A stretch of 64,000 nucleotides of DNA from Dehalococcoidia bacterium (GTDB lineage Bacteria; Chloroflexota; Dehalococcoidia; Lucifugimonadales; Lucifugimonadaceae), in assembly GCA_009693115.1 (NCBI GenBank), contig SHXW01000011.1, positions 1 through 64,000 of the forward strand. Direction: 5' to 3'. Each line of letters begins with the position of its first letter. Position 1 is the stretch's first letter. The notes under the pieces were generated by a model. The model made no database searches. It was not told where the DNA came from and saw nothing but the letters and a program-made list of their open reading frames with translations. Shown here in pieces: positions 41,647 to 50,213 of this stretch. The translations under genes were made by a program, and so were the position numbers.

Positions 41647-43746
41647 ATGGCAGACCTGGGAACCATTGCCGTTTTGCTATCCCTTGTGTTGGCGGTGTAC
41701 GCCTGCGCCGGGTCGGTCGCGGGTTACAAGCTCGGGATCCCTGAACTCGCGGTCAGCGCGCGCCGCGCCGCATACCTGACACTGCCGGTCACTTTGGCGG
41801 CGACGGGCGCTCTCATGGCCGCGTTCGTCTCTCACGATTTTTCGATCGAGTACGTCGCGAAGCACAGCAACCGGGTGATGGAGCCGCAGTACACGTGGGT
41901 CGCGATGTACGCCGGGAACGAGGGATCGCTCCTGTACATCTCTCTGGTGGTTTCTCTGTCGTCCGTCCTGGCGATCAAGATGGCGCCTGCCCGGTTTGCC
42001 CGGAGCATGCCGTGGACGATAGCCATCCTTGCAGGGGCGCAGGCGTTTTACTTCTTCGTCATCGCCTTTCACGCCAGCCCGTTCGCCACGACAGACATCG
42101 TCCCGGCTGATGGACGCGGGATCAACCCATTGCTTTTGCATCCCGGCATGTTCACCCACCCACCCATGCTCATGGCGGGTCTGGCCGGGATCACGGTGCC
42201 GTTCGCGTTCGCTGCGGGAGCGTTGATAGCCGGGAACTATGGTGATGACTGGGTGGACGTGGCGAGGGTGTCTGCGCTCATAGTCTGGTTGATTCTGGGG
42301 ACCGGTCTGCTGTTGGGCGCCTGGTGGGCCTACACGATCTTGGGTTGGGGTGGCTACTGGGGTTGGGACCCGATAGAAAACGTGGCGCTCATGCCGTTCC
42401 TGGTGCTGACAGCGTTCCTCCATTCGATCATGGTGCAGAAGCGGCGCGGGATGTTCCGCATGTGGAACGTCGTGCTCTTGAACATTGCCTTTGTTCTGGC
42501 TCAACTCGGGATGTTCATCAACAGGGGCGGGCCGGTCGTCTCTGTGCACTCCTTCGCCTCCTCGGCGCTCGGCATCATTTTCCTGTGTTTCATGCTATTT
42601 AGTCTTGTATTCGCTTTCGGCATATTCATCTGGCGCTACCCGCAGTTGAAAAGCGACAGGCCGGTGGAATCCTTTCTATCGAGAGAGGCTTCTTTTCTGG
42701 TCAATAACTTCCTTCTCCTTGCCGTGACGTTCGCGACACTCTGGGGGGTCGTGTTCCCGCTTTTCTCAGACCTTGTCAATGGCGTGGAAGTGAGCGTTGC
42801 TGCGCCGTACTTCAACAGGGTCAACGGCCCGCTACTGCTCGGCGTGGTCTTCGTGATGGGGATAGGCCCTCTGCTGCCGTGGCGCAGGGCGACCGGGAGG
42901 TCTTTGCGGCGCTGGCTGGCCTGGCCTGCCGCGGCTGGTGTGGCGACTGCTGCCGGGCTATTGATCTCTGGCCTTACGGAGCCCCTTGCGATCGTCGCAT
43001 TTGGTGTGATCGCCTTCGTGTTCGCGGCCATTGCCGAGGAGTGGTTCAAGGGCAGCGCGGCGCGCCACCGCTCCGGAGAGTCATGGCCGGTGGCGTGGTG
43101 GCGTCTTGTGAATGGCAACCGGCCGCGCCACGGCGGGTACATCGTCCACATCGCCATCCTGACACTCTCGATTGGCGTGGTGGGCACGCAGTTCTTCGAC
43201 CAGCGCACTGATGTGGCGCTGAAGATTGGCGAGAGCGCGGTGCTGGACAACTACCGGATCGAATATGTGAACAGGGGCGGCACGGAGCGAACGGACCGTA
43301 TTGCCCAATGGGTGGATCTTGTTGTGTACCGCATTGATGCCAGGGAGTATGAGGCGGACGCAGAGAACTGGCGCATCTACGAGGCCGGCCCCTCAGGTCC
43401 CCGGACACCGACGCGCAAATACGACACACAGGGCCACGGCTACCCCGGCGACCGGAGGATTGACACACTCCAGCCCTGGCACGGGTTTTATACCCAGTTC
43501 AACCAGGTGAGCGTGCGCGCCGGGATACGCTCGACGCCTGTCGAAGACCTGTACGTGATCCCGAGCGACTTCCTGAGCGATGGCCGGGTGCTGTTGCGCA
43601 TAAGCATTAACCCCCTCGCCTGGTGGCTGTGGGTGGCTGGGCCCGTCTTCATATTGGGGGCAGTGGTGGCGTTGTGGCCCGCGCCGGCCCTGGAGAGACG
43701 GACTGTCAACGCGGCGCGGAAACCGACTGCCGAGGCTGGCATATGA
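41647..43746 (+). CDS. ccmF: Heme lyase CcmF
   Basis: A 699-residue polytopic protein that ligates heme to apocytochrome c. The heme-handling WWD segment is GWGGYWGWDPIENVALMPFL, preceded by HPGMFTHPPMLMAG; an early GNEGSLLYISL and a C-terminal periplasmic domain (GESAVLDNYRIEYVNRGG, NPLAWWLWVAGPVFI) are typical. A good ribosome-binding site (GGAGGAGAGG) precedes the ATG. Length is usual. It acts with CcmH and the thioredoxin encoded at 45556 to mature the ACIII cytochromes. Confidence 0.95.
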   Translation: MADLGTIAVLLSLVLAVYACAGSVAGYKLGIPELAVSARRAAYLTLPVTLAATGALMAAFVSHDFSIEYVAKHSNRVMEPQYTWVAMYAGNEGSLLYISLVVSLSSVLAIKMAPARFARSMPWTIAILAGAQAFYFFVIAFHASPFATTDIVPADGRGINPLLLHPGMFTHPPMLMAGLAGITVPFAFAAGALIAGNYGDDWVDVARVSALIVWLILGTGLLLGAWWAYTILGWGGYWGWDPIENVALMPFLVLTAFLHSIMVQKRRGMFRMWNVVLLNIAFVLAQLGMFINRGGPVVSVHSFASSALGIIFLCFMLFSLVFAFGIFIWRYPQLKSDRPVESFLSREASFLVNNFLLLAVTFATLWGVVFPLFSDLVNGVEVSVAAPYFNRVNGPLLLGVVFVMGIGPLLPWRRATGRSLRRWLAWPAAAGVATAAGLLISGLTEPLAIVAFGVIAFVFAAIAEEWFKGSAARHRSGESWPVAWWRLVNGNRPRHGGYIVHIAILTLSIGVVGTQFFDQRTDVALKIGESAVLDNYRIEYVNRGGTERTDRIAQWVDLVVYRIDAREYEADAENWRIYEAGPSGPRTPTRKYDTQGHGYPGDRRIDTLQPWHGFYTQFNQVSVRAGIRSTPVEDLYVIPSDFLSDGRVLLRISINPLAWWLWVAGPVFILGAVVALWPAPALERRTVNAARKPTAEAGI

Positions 43747-43803
43747 GCGCCGCGTCAGGGTGCCTTTGTTCCGGTGGCCGTTGGCCCGGGTTTGGATGAG
43801 AGC

Positions 43804-44148
43804 ATGGGGACGTTATTGGGGACAGCCCTCGTACTGCTAGCTCTGGGAGTGGTGACATACCCATTCCTCCGGCGACGGACATACGCTCTGCCTCCTGACG
43901 TGACGCTGGAGAGACTGCGGGCGGAGCGGCTCCGTATCTACAGGCAGATCACGGACCTGGAGGCGGACAGGGCATCAGGTGAGATCCCTGATCAGGACTA
44001 TCAGGCGCAGTTGGGTGTGATGCGCGTGGCCGCCGCGAAAGTGATGCGCGAAGAGGCGGCACATGATGGCGAACCGGAACTGGAGCGGGAGATAGCAGCG
44101 GAGCGACAGGCTCGCAAGGGCCCGCCGGAAGGGGAAACCAGGGTTTGA
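43804..44148 (+). CDS. CcmI-like cytochrome c biogenesis protein (short)
   Basis: A 114-residue protein with one membrane helix (LLGTALVLLALGVVTYPFL) and a charged, helical C-terminal part (LRAERLRIYRQITDLEADRASGEIPDQDYQ and onward). This corresponds to the N-terminal region of CcmI/CycH, without the TPR domain. The GTG at 43774 is an alternative start. The segment ITDLEADRASGEIPDQDYQA is closely repeated at the C-terminus of the next protein. The stop overlaps the next start (TTGA). Confidence 0.75.
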   Translation: MGTLLGTALVLLALGVVTYPFLRRRTYALPPDVTLERLRAERLRIYRQITDLEADRASGEIPDQDYQAQLGVMRVAAAKVMREEAAHDGEPELEREIAAERQARKGPPEGETRV

Positions 44149-45416
44149 AGTTCATCGTACGCGTCATCCTGACACTGTCCGCAGCGGCAGTCCTGTCAGG
44201 CCTGCCTGCCTTACCGTCCGCATCCGCTCAGTCCCTGATCGGCGGGCATGTTGTCTCCGGCACGGCTGGTCTCAAGTTGGCTCCCGGGGTGCAGGTGGCA
44301 TTACAGACCGTGGACACCTCGGCTGGGCGCATTATTGCGACAAAAACGGCAAGCACGGATGCCGACGGCCGGTTCGTTTTTCAAGGTGACCTTGAGTCCG
44401 GCTCCAACCTGAGCTTTTTCCTCGTGGCAAACGTGGCTTCGGGCCTGTATGCGCAAGAAGTGGACCTTGCTTCCGCGAAAGATAAGTCAGGCGTGGAGAT
44501 CAAGGTCTTCGAAACGACGACCTCCCTGGAAAACATCCATGTCACGTCATACGTGATGCTTGTTCCCACGATCGACGCCCAGACTCGCCTGCTCGGCGTC
44601 CTGACCGTTGCGGACATCCAGAACACAGGCGACAGGGTCTTGCTGGTTGACCCTTCCAAGCCCGGTATCACCGGCCTGGAACTTGTGCGCTTCAGCCTGC
44701 CGGAGGGCTTCCGGGACCTTGCCGTCGAAAGCGATCTACCGGTAGGGAACACGCTCGAGATAGGCACGGGCTTCGCCATCACGAACCCGGTTCCCCCCGG
44801 CGAATTCAAATTGCTGATGAGCTATGTGGTCCCCTACGAGGGAGACTCCGTCGTGTTCCCGCTCAAGCTCCCGTTCGGCAGTGATTTCGTCCGCGTACTT
44901 CTGCCCGAGAAGCAAGGCAGGTTGACCGGGGATGGCATGGGAGCCCCGCAGTCGGTAACCATTGGCGAAGGGATTTACGCGTCGATGGAAGGCAAGGATT
45001 ACCAGCGGAACACTACGCTGAATATCGTGCTTGCCGACCTGCCCCAGCCCGCCCTGATGCAGAAGATCGAGAACTTTTTCGACGGCCGCACCTACGTCCT
45101 GATCTTGATATGGGCCGTGGCAGTATTGATGATCGGCCTGCTGGCGTACGCTTTCATCGCCTCACGCAAGCGTTCGAAGGTTGCACTGGCTGTCGCACCG
45201 GAAGGCGCCCCTGTGGTAGGCGGCCCGGCGCCTGGCGTGACTGTTGATGTCGCTGCGCCATCTGCGAGTCCTGTAGCGCTAGGATCGGAACGCCAGCGCA
45301 TCGTCGCCGAAATAGCCGGCCTCGATGACCGGCATGCAGATGGCAAGGTGCCGGAAGCCGAATATCAGGCGCGCCGGGAAGAGCTTAAGCAGCAGGCGCT
45401 GAAGGCCGGACGCTAG
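44145..45416 (+). CDS. Secreted/membrane-anchored carboxypeptidase-regulatory-like protein in the ccm operon
   Basis: A 423-residue protein with a signal peptide (FIVRVILTLSAAAVLSGLPALPSASAQ region), a periplasmic beta-sandwich like carboxypeptidase regulatory domains (IGGHVVSGTAGLKLAPGVQVAL, TDADGRFVFQG), further beta-rich sequence, one membrane helix at about residues 320-345 (YVLILIWAVAVLMIGLLAYAF) and a cytosolic tail. The tail ends IAGLDDRHADGKVPEAEYQA, like the CcmI-like neighbour. It starts at a TTG overlapping the preceding stop. It is probably part of the cytochrome assembly apparatus; the role is unknown. Confidence 0.75.
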   Translation: MKFIVRVILTLSAAAVLSGLPALPSASAQSLIGGHVVSGTAGLKLAPGVQVALQTVDTSAGRIIATKTASTDADGRFVFQGDLESGSNLSFFLVANVASGLYAQEVDLASAKDKSGVEIKVFETTTSLENIHVTSYVMLVPTIDAQTRLLGVLTVADIQNTGDRVLLVDPSKPGITGLELVRFSLPEGFRDLAVESDLPVGNTLEIGTGFAITNPVPPGEFKLLMSYVVPYEGDSVVFPLKLPFGSDFVRVLLPEKQGRLTGDGMGAPQSVTIGEGIYASMEGKDYQRNTTLNIVLADLPQPALMQKIENFFDGRTYVLILIWAVAVLMIGLLAYAFIASRKRSKVALAVAPEGAPVVGGPAPGVTVDVAAPSASPVALGSERQRIVAEIAGLDDRHADGKVPEAEYQARREELKQQALKAGR

Positions 45417-45555
45417 GGGCTTAACGTAAACCTCCGCCCCAGATTCCTACCCTTAGCTTTGTGTCGGAATGACGCACGTGCCGGTGAATCGTTGTCGTTC
45501 CAAGATCTCGGAGTCTGGCCCGAAGACGCCTACTTGGCATTACAGTTAGCCCGTG

Positions 45556-46233
45556 ATGAAACAGCCCTCGAATGACGCCTCGGCACCCCCACAGCCCGCA
45601 CAAGCGGGTGGAGGGCTGCTGCAACCTGCGAACCCGGGTCAACGCCCGAAAGTCCTCATCGCCGCGGCCATCCCCATTCTGATCGTTGTCGTGCTCTTGA
45701 TCTGGGGTACGGTGCGCACCGGCGGACAGCGCGGTCGGCCAGGCATCAATGACACGTTCGGTGATGTGGTAGTGCCGGCCGGGCTTGCCAAAGAATTTCA
45801 TCTGAATCTGCTTGATGGCCGGACGATGCGCCTTTCAGACCTGCGCGGCAAGGTGGTCGTGGTGGATTTCTGGGCCTCATGGTGCAACCCGTGCATCGCA
45901 GAAGGTCCGATGCTTGCCGAGGCGTACGACGAGTGGCGGGGCCGCGGCGTGGAGTTTGTCGGCATCTCAATCTGGGATCAGCAGAAGGATGTGGCGGCTT
46001 TCGTCTTGCGAAACTCCACTCACTATGCCAACGGCATAGACGACAGGGGACAGGTGGCGATCGATTATGGCGTGAAGGGCATCCCTGAGAAGTTTTTCAT
46101 CACCGCTGATGGCCAATTGGCGCGCAAGGTGATCGGCCCCATGAGCCGAGCGCAGCTTGATTCGATGCTGGACAAGTTGACGCTGCAGGCCGTAGCGACG
46201 TCGCAGCCGGTGACAACGACACCCTCTCCTTGA
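45556..46233 (+). CDS. ResA/TlpA/DsbE-type thioredoxin-like protein
   Basis: A membrane-anchored periplasmic thiol-disulfide oxidoreductase of 225 residues. One N-terminal helix (VLIAAAIPILIVVVLLIWG) is followed by the AhpC/TSA-Redoxin fold: FHLNLLDGRTMRLSDLRGKVVVVDFWASW then CNPC as the active-site CxxC, FVGISIWDQQKD, and YGVKGIPEKFFITADG with the cis-proline. In cytochrome c maturation such proteins keep CcmH or the apocytochrome reduced. A GTG three bases upstream of the ATG is an alternative start. Two hairpin-forming repeats follow the stop (46222-46303). Confidence 0.88.
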   Translation: MKQPSNDASAPPQPAQAGGGLLQPANPGQRPKVLIAAAIPILIVVVLLIWGTVRTGGQRGRPGINDTFGDVVVPAGLAKEFHLNLLDGRTMRLSDLRGKVVVVDFWASWCNPCIAEGPMLAEAYDEWRGRGVEFVGISIWDQQKDVAAFVLRNSTHYANGIDDRGQVAIDYGVKGIPEKFFITADGQLARKVIGPMSRAQLDSMLDKLTLQAVATSQPVTTTPSP

Positions 46234-46303
46234 ACCCTCACTCATCGAGGGAGAGGGGATTCGCGACCCACACCCATTCCCTCTGCCTACAACGTAGAGG
46301 GAA
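46222..46303 (+). repeat. Dispersed palindromic repeat, double hairpin after the thioredoxin gene
   Basis: Two inverted repeats stand side by side: CCCTCTCC with GGAGAGGG (46222-46257) and TTCCCTCT with AGAGGGAA (46277-46303). Between them lies GGGATTCGCGACCCACACCC, almost the same as a stretch near 55618-55640. It probably also ends transcription of the ccm operon. Confidence 0.6.
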
Positions 46304-46343
46304 AAGAATCCTTCGCTGTGCTCAGGGTGAACTGACTGGACCG

Positions 46344-47195
46344 TCAGTTCATTTGCCAGCCGCCTGTGACGTTTAACGTCTGCCCGGTGATGCTGCGCGC
46401 CCGGTCGGAAACGAGGAAGGCGCAGGTTTTACCGATATCTCCGGGCGTCTGTTCCCGGCCCATCGGCACCCGGTCTTCGACCACCCTGTCGAACGCCTGC
46501 CGTGGCGACATGCCAGCGATCTCGGGTTGCACCTTCGCCCGCCGCGCCATGGCCTTTTCCGTGAGGGGCGTCCAGAGCACCCCCGGCGCGATGGAATTGA
46601 CGTTGATGTTGAACCTGGCGAGGCGCAGTGCGTAGGCCTGGGTGACGTTGATCTCGGCGGCCTTTGAAGCGGAGTAGTGGGCCGACCCGCCCATGCCGAT
46701 GCGGCCCGCGACGGACGAGATGTTGACGATCTTGCCGGACTTTCTATCCTGCATGTGCTTTTCGACGGACCGCATGGCGTGGACCGCGCCGAAGACGTTG
46801 ACGTTGAAGACAGTGTCCCAGTCCTGGCTGGTGATTTCCGTGCGGTCACTCCAGCCGGGAGCGCCCCAGACGCCTGCGTTGTTGACGAGGATGTCTATCT
46901 TGCTGAAGCGGTCCAGAGCGGCCTTGACCATGGCGTCTGTCGAATCCTGCTGGGTCACGTCTGTGCGGACGAAGAGGGCCTTGCGGCCCAGCGCTTCGAC
47001 TTCGCTCACGACTTTGCGGCCATTGGCCTCATCGAGGTCGGCAATGACGGTGTCCGCGCCGCGGGCGGCGAGTTCAAGGGCGATGCCGCGTCCGATGCCG
47101 ACCGCGCCACCGGTGATGACGGCGACCTTTCCCGCGAGTTCCTGCGGGACTGGCTGGCGATCTGTTTGCGACTGGTTGCGTGCCGAGGTGGTCAA
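46344..47195 (-). CDS. Short-chain dehydrogenase/reductase, paralogue 1
   Basis: Classical SDR oxidoreductase of about 283 residues: VAVITGGAVGIGRGIALELAARG for NAD(P), DILVNNAGVWGAPGW, the catalytic Ser (IVNISSVAG) and YSASKAAEI (Tyr-x3-Lys), ending TGQTLNVTGGWQMN. Substrate unknown. The frame is open to 47264, but the upstream part reads through a palindromic repeat; the TTG at 47195, with GGGAGAA before it, is taken as start. It lies 69 bases after a very similar SDR gene, so the pair arose by duplication. Confidence 0.85.
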   Translation of the reverse strand: MTTSARNQSQTDRQPVPQELAGKVAVITGGAVGIGRGIALELAARGADTVIADLDEANGRKVVSEVEALGRKALFVRTDVTQQDSTDAMVKAALDRFSKIDILVNNAGVWGAPGWSDRTEITSQDWDTVFNVNVFGAVHAMRSVEKHMQDRKSGKIVNISSVAGRIGMGGSAHYSASKAAEINVTQAYALRLARFNINVNSIAPGVLWTPLTEKAMARRAKVQPEIAGMSPRQAFDRVVEDRVPMGREQTPGDIGKTCAFLVSDRARSITGQTLNVTGGWQMN

Positions 47196-47216
47196 GATTG
47201 AGCGTTCTCCCTCATC

Positions 47217-47261
47217 ACCACATCTGGTGGGTATCCGCCCTCTCCCGTTGGGAGAGGGATC
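47217..47261. repeat. Dispersed repeat between the two SDR genes
   Basis: Contains CACATCTGGTGGGTATCCG followed by the palindrome CCCTCTCCCGTTGGGAGAGGG. Related copies are at 48083-48124 (inverted) and 54297-54337. Confidence 0.6.
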
Positions 47262-47264
47262 CAA

Positions 47265-48065
47265 CTATCTCATGAAAAACCCGCCGTCCACGTTCAGGGC
47301 CTGACCGGTGATGTTGCGCGCGTCCTCTGACGCCAGGAAGACGGCGGCATCGCCTATGTCTTCGGGCGTCTGCTCGCGGCCGTTGGGGATGCGTTCGGCG
47401 ATCATGGCGTCAAACACCTGCCTGGGCGAAAGGCCCTTATACGCTGCGTTGTCCCGTGCGTAGCGGCCGCCCACTTGCTCCCACATGGGTGTCCAGAGCA
47501 GGCCGGGGCAGATGGCGTTGACGTTGATGTTGAACTTCGCCAACTCATTCGCGAGCGACTGCGTGTAGCTGATGACTGCGGCTTTGCTCGCAGAATAGTG
47601 CGGCAGCGAGGGCCGCCCCTCGCGCCCGGCTATCGAGGAGAGGTTGACGATCTTGCCGTGTCTTTCCGCCTTCATGTGGGGGATGACGGAGTTCGCGGCG
47701 TTGACAGTGCCGAGGACGTTGACCTGGTAGGTTTTGACCCAGTCGTCCTCAGTGGACTCAGACCGCTGGTTCCAGCCCGGCGCGCCGGCGATGCCTGCGT
47801 TGTTGACGAGGATGTCTATCCTGCCGAAGCGGTCGAGCGCGGTCCGGGCCATGCGGTCTGTGGCGGCCTTGTCGGTGACGTCTGTGGCGACGGCTGCGGC
47901 CTTGATGCCAGATGCGGTAAGCTCTGCCGCTGTCTTTTGCGCAGCGTCTGCGTTCATGTCAGCGACGACGATGCTCGCGCCGCCCTCGCCCATCTTCGTG
48001 GCTATGGCACGGCCTATGCCCGTCGCGCCGCCAGTGACTATGGCCACACGGTCTTTGAGCAGCAC
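47265..48065 (-). CDS. Short-chain dehydrogenase/reductase, paralogue 2
   Basis: Classical SDR of 266 residues: VAIVTGGATGIGRAIATKMGEGG, ILVNNAGIAGAPGW, IVNLSSIAGREG and YSASKAAVI, ending TGQALNVDGGFFMR. The GTG start has AGGAAAGG upstream. Shared blocks with the neighbour include NNAG-x-x-GAPGW, NINVN, PG-L-WTP, SPRQ-F and GREQTPEDIG. The two could form a heteromeric or sequential dehydrogenase pair; the substrate is unknown. Confidence 0.88.
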   Translation of the reverse strand: MLLKDRVAIVTGGATGIGRAIATKMGEGGASIVVADMNADAAQKTAAELTASGIKAAAVATDVTDKAATDRMARTALDRFGRIDILVNNAGIAGAPGWNQRSESTEDDWVKTYQVNVLGTVNAANSVIPHMKAERHGKIVNLSSIAGREGRPSLPHYSASKAAVISYTQSLANELAKFNINVNAICPGLLWTPMWEQVGGRYARDNAAYKGLSPRQVFDAMIAERIPNGREQTPEDIGDAAVFLASEDARNITGQALNVDGGFFMR

Positions 48066-48082
48066 GTTGCGCCTTTCCTGAA

Positions 48083-48124
48083 ATCCCCTGTCCCGCCGGG
48101 AGACGGGTGCCCACCAGATGTGGG
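48083..48124. repeat. Dispersed repeat upstream of SDR paralogue 2 (inverted copy)
   Basis: Reads on the minus strand as CCCACATCTGGTGGGCACCC followed by GTCTCCCGGCGGGACAG. It is the inverted counterpart of the copy at 47217-47261, so the SDR gene is bracketed by two opposite copies. Confidence 0.55.
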
Positions 48125-48261
48125 CGCGTGTGACGGCATTTGCGTCAACTCTTGCTTGTAATCTCGAGACAGCTTCCGGGGCCCGCGCCCCTCGCGATGG
48201 GCCGGTGAAACCGTGGCGATTATACTGCGGAGCATCTCGTAGTTACAGGCCGGAGCAAGCA

Positions 48262-48627
48262 ATGTCAGTCAGCCGCAAGAAGGCGCTCGAATACGCGTAC
48301 GCGCTCATCGAGGTGCCACGCGCCCACATCCGTGTCACGCTCAAGCAGACGAATGGGGGTGTGTCACTGCTACACGGGCGGCGACTCCTGACCAGGGTCT
48401 ACTTGAACCGCAGCGGGATGAACTCGGCGGCGGCGATGGCCGAGGCGATCGGCATATCCGCGCCAAAGCTGGGCGAGTCAAAGACTGCGCTGATATCAAG
48501 CGGCCTGCTTTACCGGGTGCTGGCGATATCCCAGCTGGACTTCCGCAACCCCGCCGCCTTGGAGGTGGCGTCGCGCCTGGTGGATGAAGCCAGGGACATG
48601 CAGTCAGGCGACCGGGAGGATGCGTGA
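48262..48627 (+). CDS. Hypothetical protein
   Basis: Not recognised. A 121-residue basic, helix-rich, soluble protein: MSVSRKKALEYAYALIEVPRAH, IRVTLKQTNGGVSLLHGRRLL, then AMAEAIGISAPKLGESKTALI and LEVASRLVDEARDMQSGDRE. The middle part could be a small helix-turn-helix, but this is speculative. GGAG precedes the ATG by about seven bases. The stop overlaps the GTG start of the acetyltransferase gene, so the two are probably co-expressed. Confidence 0.6.
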   Translation: MSVSRKKALEYAYALIEVPRAHIRVTLKQTNGGVSLLHGRRLLTRVYLNRSGMNSAAAMAEAIGISAPKLGESKTALISSGLLYRVLAISQLDFRNPAALEVASRLVDEARDMQSGDREDA

Positions 48628-49193
48628 GGCCGGTGTTTCCAACTGGGCGCATCTTTGCTGCAGCGACGTTGCTAAGGCCGGTTCTGACCGAGGACGCTGG
48701 ACACATAAAGACGTGGCTGAACAACCCGGACGTGATGCGTTTCTGGGGAGGCTTGAGCGAGACCGTCAGCGATGAGCAGTCCAGGACATGGGTCGCCGGG
48801 TATGTATCGGCCGGAAATCAAAAAGCCTGCCTGGTAATAGAAGCAGGCGGTGTACCGGTAGGGTTCATATTGCTGTCCTGCGAAACAGGCGACGCGAATT
48901 ACCGGCATAAGGTCGAAGTGGACATCTGCATCGGGGACCCCTCCCGGTGGAATTCGGGGCTTGGCACGGACGCGCTGACGGCCCTGCTGCGGTGGATTTT
49001 TACTAGTACGGACGTAGTCAGGGTGTTCCTGCAGCCGAGATCTGTGAACGCGCGCGCTGTACACGTCTACGAAAAGGTGGGCTTCAAGAAGGAGGGCACC
49101 GTGAGGAAGGGCGAGATGATAGACGGCGTCCTCTATGACTGCGTGATGATGGGCGCGCTGCGCGATGAGTGGCTGGCCGAGTTTGGCCGATAG
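48624..49193 (+). CDS. GNAT-family N-acetyltransferase (RimJ/RimL-like)
   Basis: A 189-residue acetyl-CoA-dependent acetyltransferase. It begins with LRPVLTEDAGHIKTWLNNPDVMRFWGG, has a central VPVGFILLSCETGD strand pair, and the acetyl-CoA site IGDPSRWNSGLGTDALTALLRWIF, with NARAVHVYEKVGFKKEGTVRKGE at the end. These are signs of the ribosomal-protein/aminoglycoside-type GNAT3 branch. The acceptor is unknown. The GTG start is within the stop of the preceding gene. Confidence 0.85.
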   Translation: MRPVFPTGRIFAAATLLRPVLTEDAGHIKTWLNNPDVMRFWGGLSETVSDEQSRTWVAGYVSAGNQKACLVIEAGGVPVGFILLSCETGDANYRHKVEVDICIGDPSRWNSGLGTDALTALLRWIFTSTDVVRVFLQPRSVNARAVHVYEKVGFKKEGTVRKGEMIDGVLYDCVMMGALRDEWLAEFGR

Positions 49194-49221
49194 GCCGCCC
49201 GCGGCCTTATACTTCGCCTCC

Positions 49222-49614
49222 ATGCCGCACCACCTCGGAGAGTTATTGCCCGGCCACAAGTTCGGCCCATATGAGATCGCGTTCTCGCGGGAAGACGCCG
49301 CCCGGTACTCGGCCGCGGTGGGCGGTGACGGGTCTCCGGACTACGGCGGGATGATGCCGCCGATGGCAGTCGTCGCGGCGGGCCTCAGCAGGCTGATAGC
49401 GGACCTGGGCCTCGGCGCGGGTACGGTGCATGCCGGGCAGGAGGTGCAGTTCCGCAGGGCCGTCAGCGTCGGCGAAAGGATCACAGCCCACGGCGAACTC
49501 AAGAGCAATTCAATTCGCGGAGATGCCAGGTTTGCCACAGTCGCCACTGAGTTCAGGGACGCTGCTGGGCATGCGGTCGCAAACGCCAGCAGCACAGTGA
49601 TTGTGCAGGCATGA
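49222..49614 (+). CDS. MaoC-like N-terminal hot-dog dehydratase subunit (HadA/FAS1-like)
   Basis: A 130-residue hot-dog-fold protein: HHLGELLPGHKFGPYEIAF, REDAARYSAAVGGDGSPDY, the long central helix (PPMAVVAAGLSRLIADLG), and VHAGQEVQFRRAVSVGERITAHGEL. The Asp-x4-His dehydratase dyad is not visible. It overlaps the following MaoC gene by four bases (ATGA), matching the HadA-HadB pattern, where a structural hot-dog subunit pairs with a catalytic one. The start at 49222 is chosen because the upstream frame overlaps the acetyltransferase gene. Confidence 0.75.
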   Translation: MPHHLGELLPGHKFGPYEIAFSREDAARYSAAVGGDGSPDYGGMMPPMAVVAAGLSRLIADLGLGAGTVHAGQEVQFRRAVSVGERITAHGELKSNSIRGDARFATVATEFRDAAGHAVANASSTVIVQA

Positions 49615-50084
49615 GCGCGCACTCCTCACCCCTGCCAGCGCCCAGAGGGATCCCGTCAGGCGCAGGGGGAAGCAAAGTAGGAGACTCGCTGCCCGGGTTC
49701 GCGCTGCTCGTTACGCAGGACCGGGTGAACGATTACGCCCGCGCCGCCATGGACTTCAACCCCATCCATATTGACGCCGAATTTGCAGCGAAGACACAGT
49801 TCGGGCGGCGGATCGCGCACGGTATGCTTACTCTCGCTTTCGTGACGGAAATGATGGCCCTGGCCTTTCCGGACACGTGGCACGCTGGAGGGAGGCTGAA
49901 GGTGCGCTTCAAAGCCCCGGTGTTCCCCGGCGAGACGGTAACGATCTCTGGTGAAATTACGAGTATCACCGATTCGGCAGAGGGGCCTGTCGCTGAGTGC
50001 AGGGTGGGCCTCAAGCGGCCAGATGGCGAAGAGGCTGTCACCGGTCAGGCGTGGGCCTTGCTGGGCCCGCGGCAATGGCGGTAG
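49611..50084 (+). CDS. MaoC-type hydratase/dehydratase (catalytic hot-dog subunit)
   Basis: A 157-residue hot-dog enzyme carrying the hydratase-2 motif: DFNPIHIDAEFAAKTQFGRRIAHGML, with catalytic Asp and His. It likely dehydrates 3-hydroxyacyl thioesters in fatty acid synthesis or hydrates enoyl-CoA. The N-terminal 25 residues are Pro/Ser-rich. Its partner is the upstream hot-dog gene, and plsX-fabG-fabL follow, which favours an acyl-ACP dehydratase role; this is inference. Confidence 0.85.
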   Translation: MSAHSSPLPAPRGIPSGAGGSKVGDSLPGFALLVTQDRVNDYARAAMDFNPIHIDAEFAAKTQFGRRIAHGMLTLAFVTEMMALAFPDTWHAGGRLKVRFKAPVFPGETVTISGEITSITDSAEGPVAECRVGLKRPDGEEAVTGQAWALLGPRQWR

Positions 50085-50213
50085 AGACCAGCCCGAAATT
50101 GAGCCCAGTCGATCAGTTTTGAACTCCTATCTGACGTTCCCCGTCTCGCTGGGGACGGGACTTCCGGATAGCTTCCAACCGGCTCTAGAGAAGAAGAGAG
50201 GGAACGGATCCTG

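Noticed and set aside
41677-42549. A 290-codon minus-strand frame within ccmF
   Set aside because: His/Arg/Gln-rich antisense frame of a membrane protein gene; no domain.
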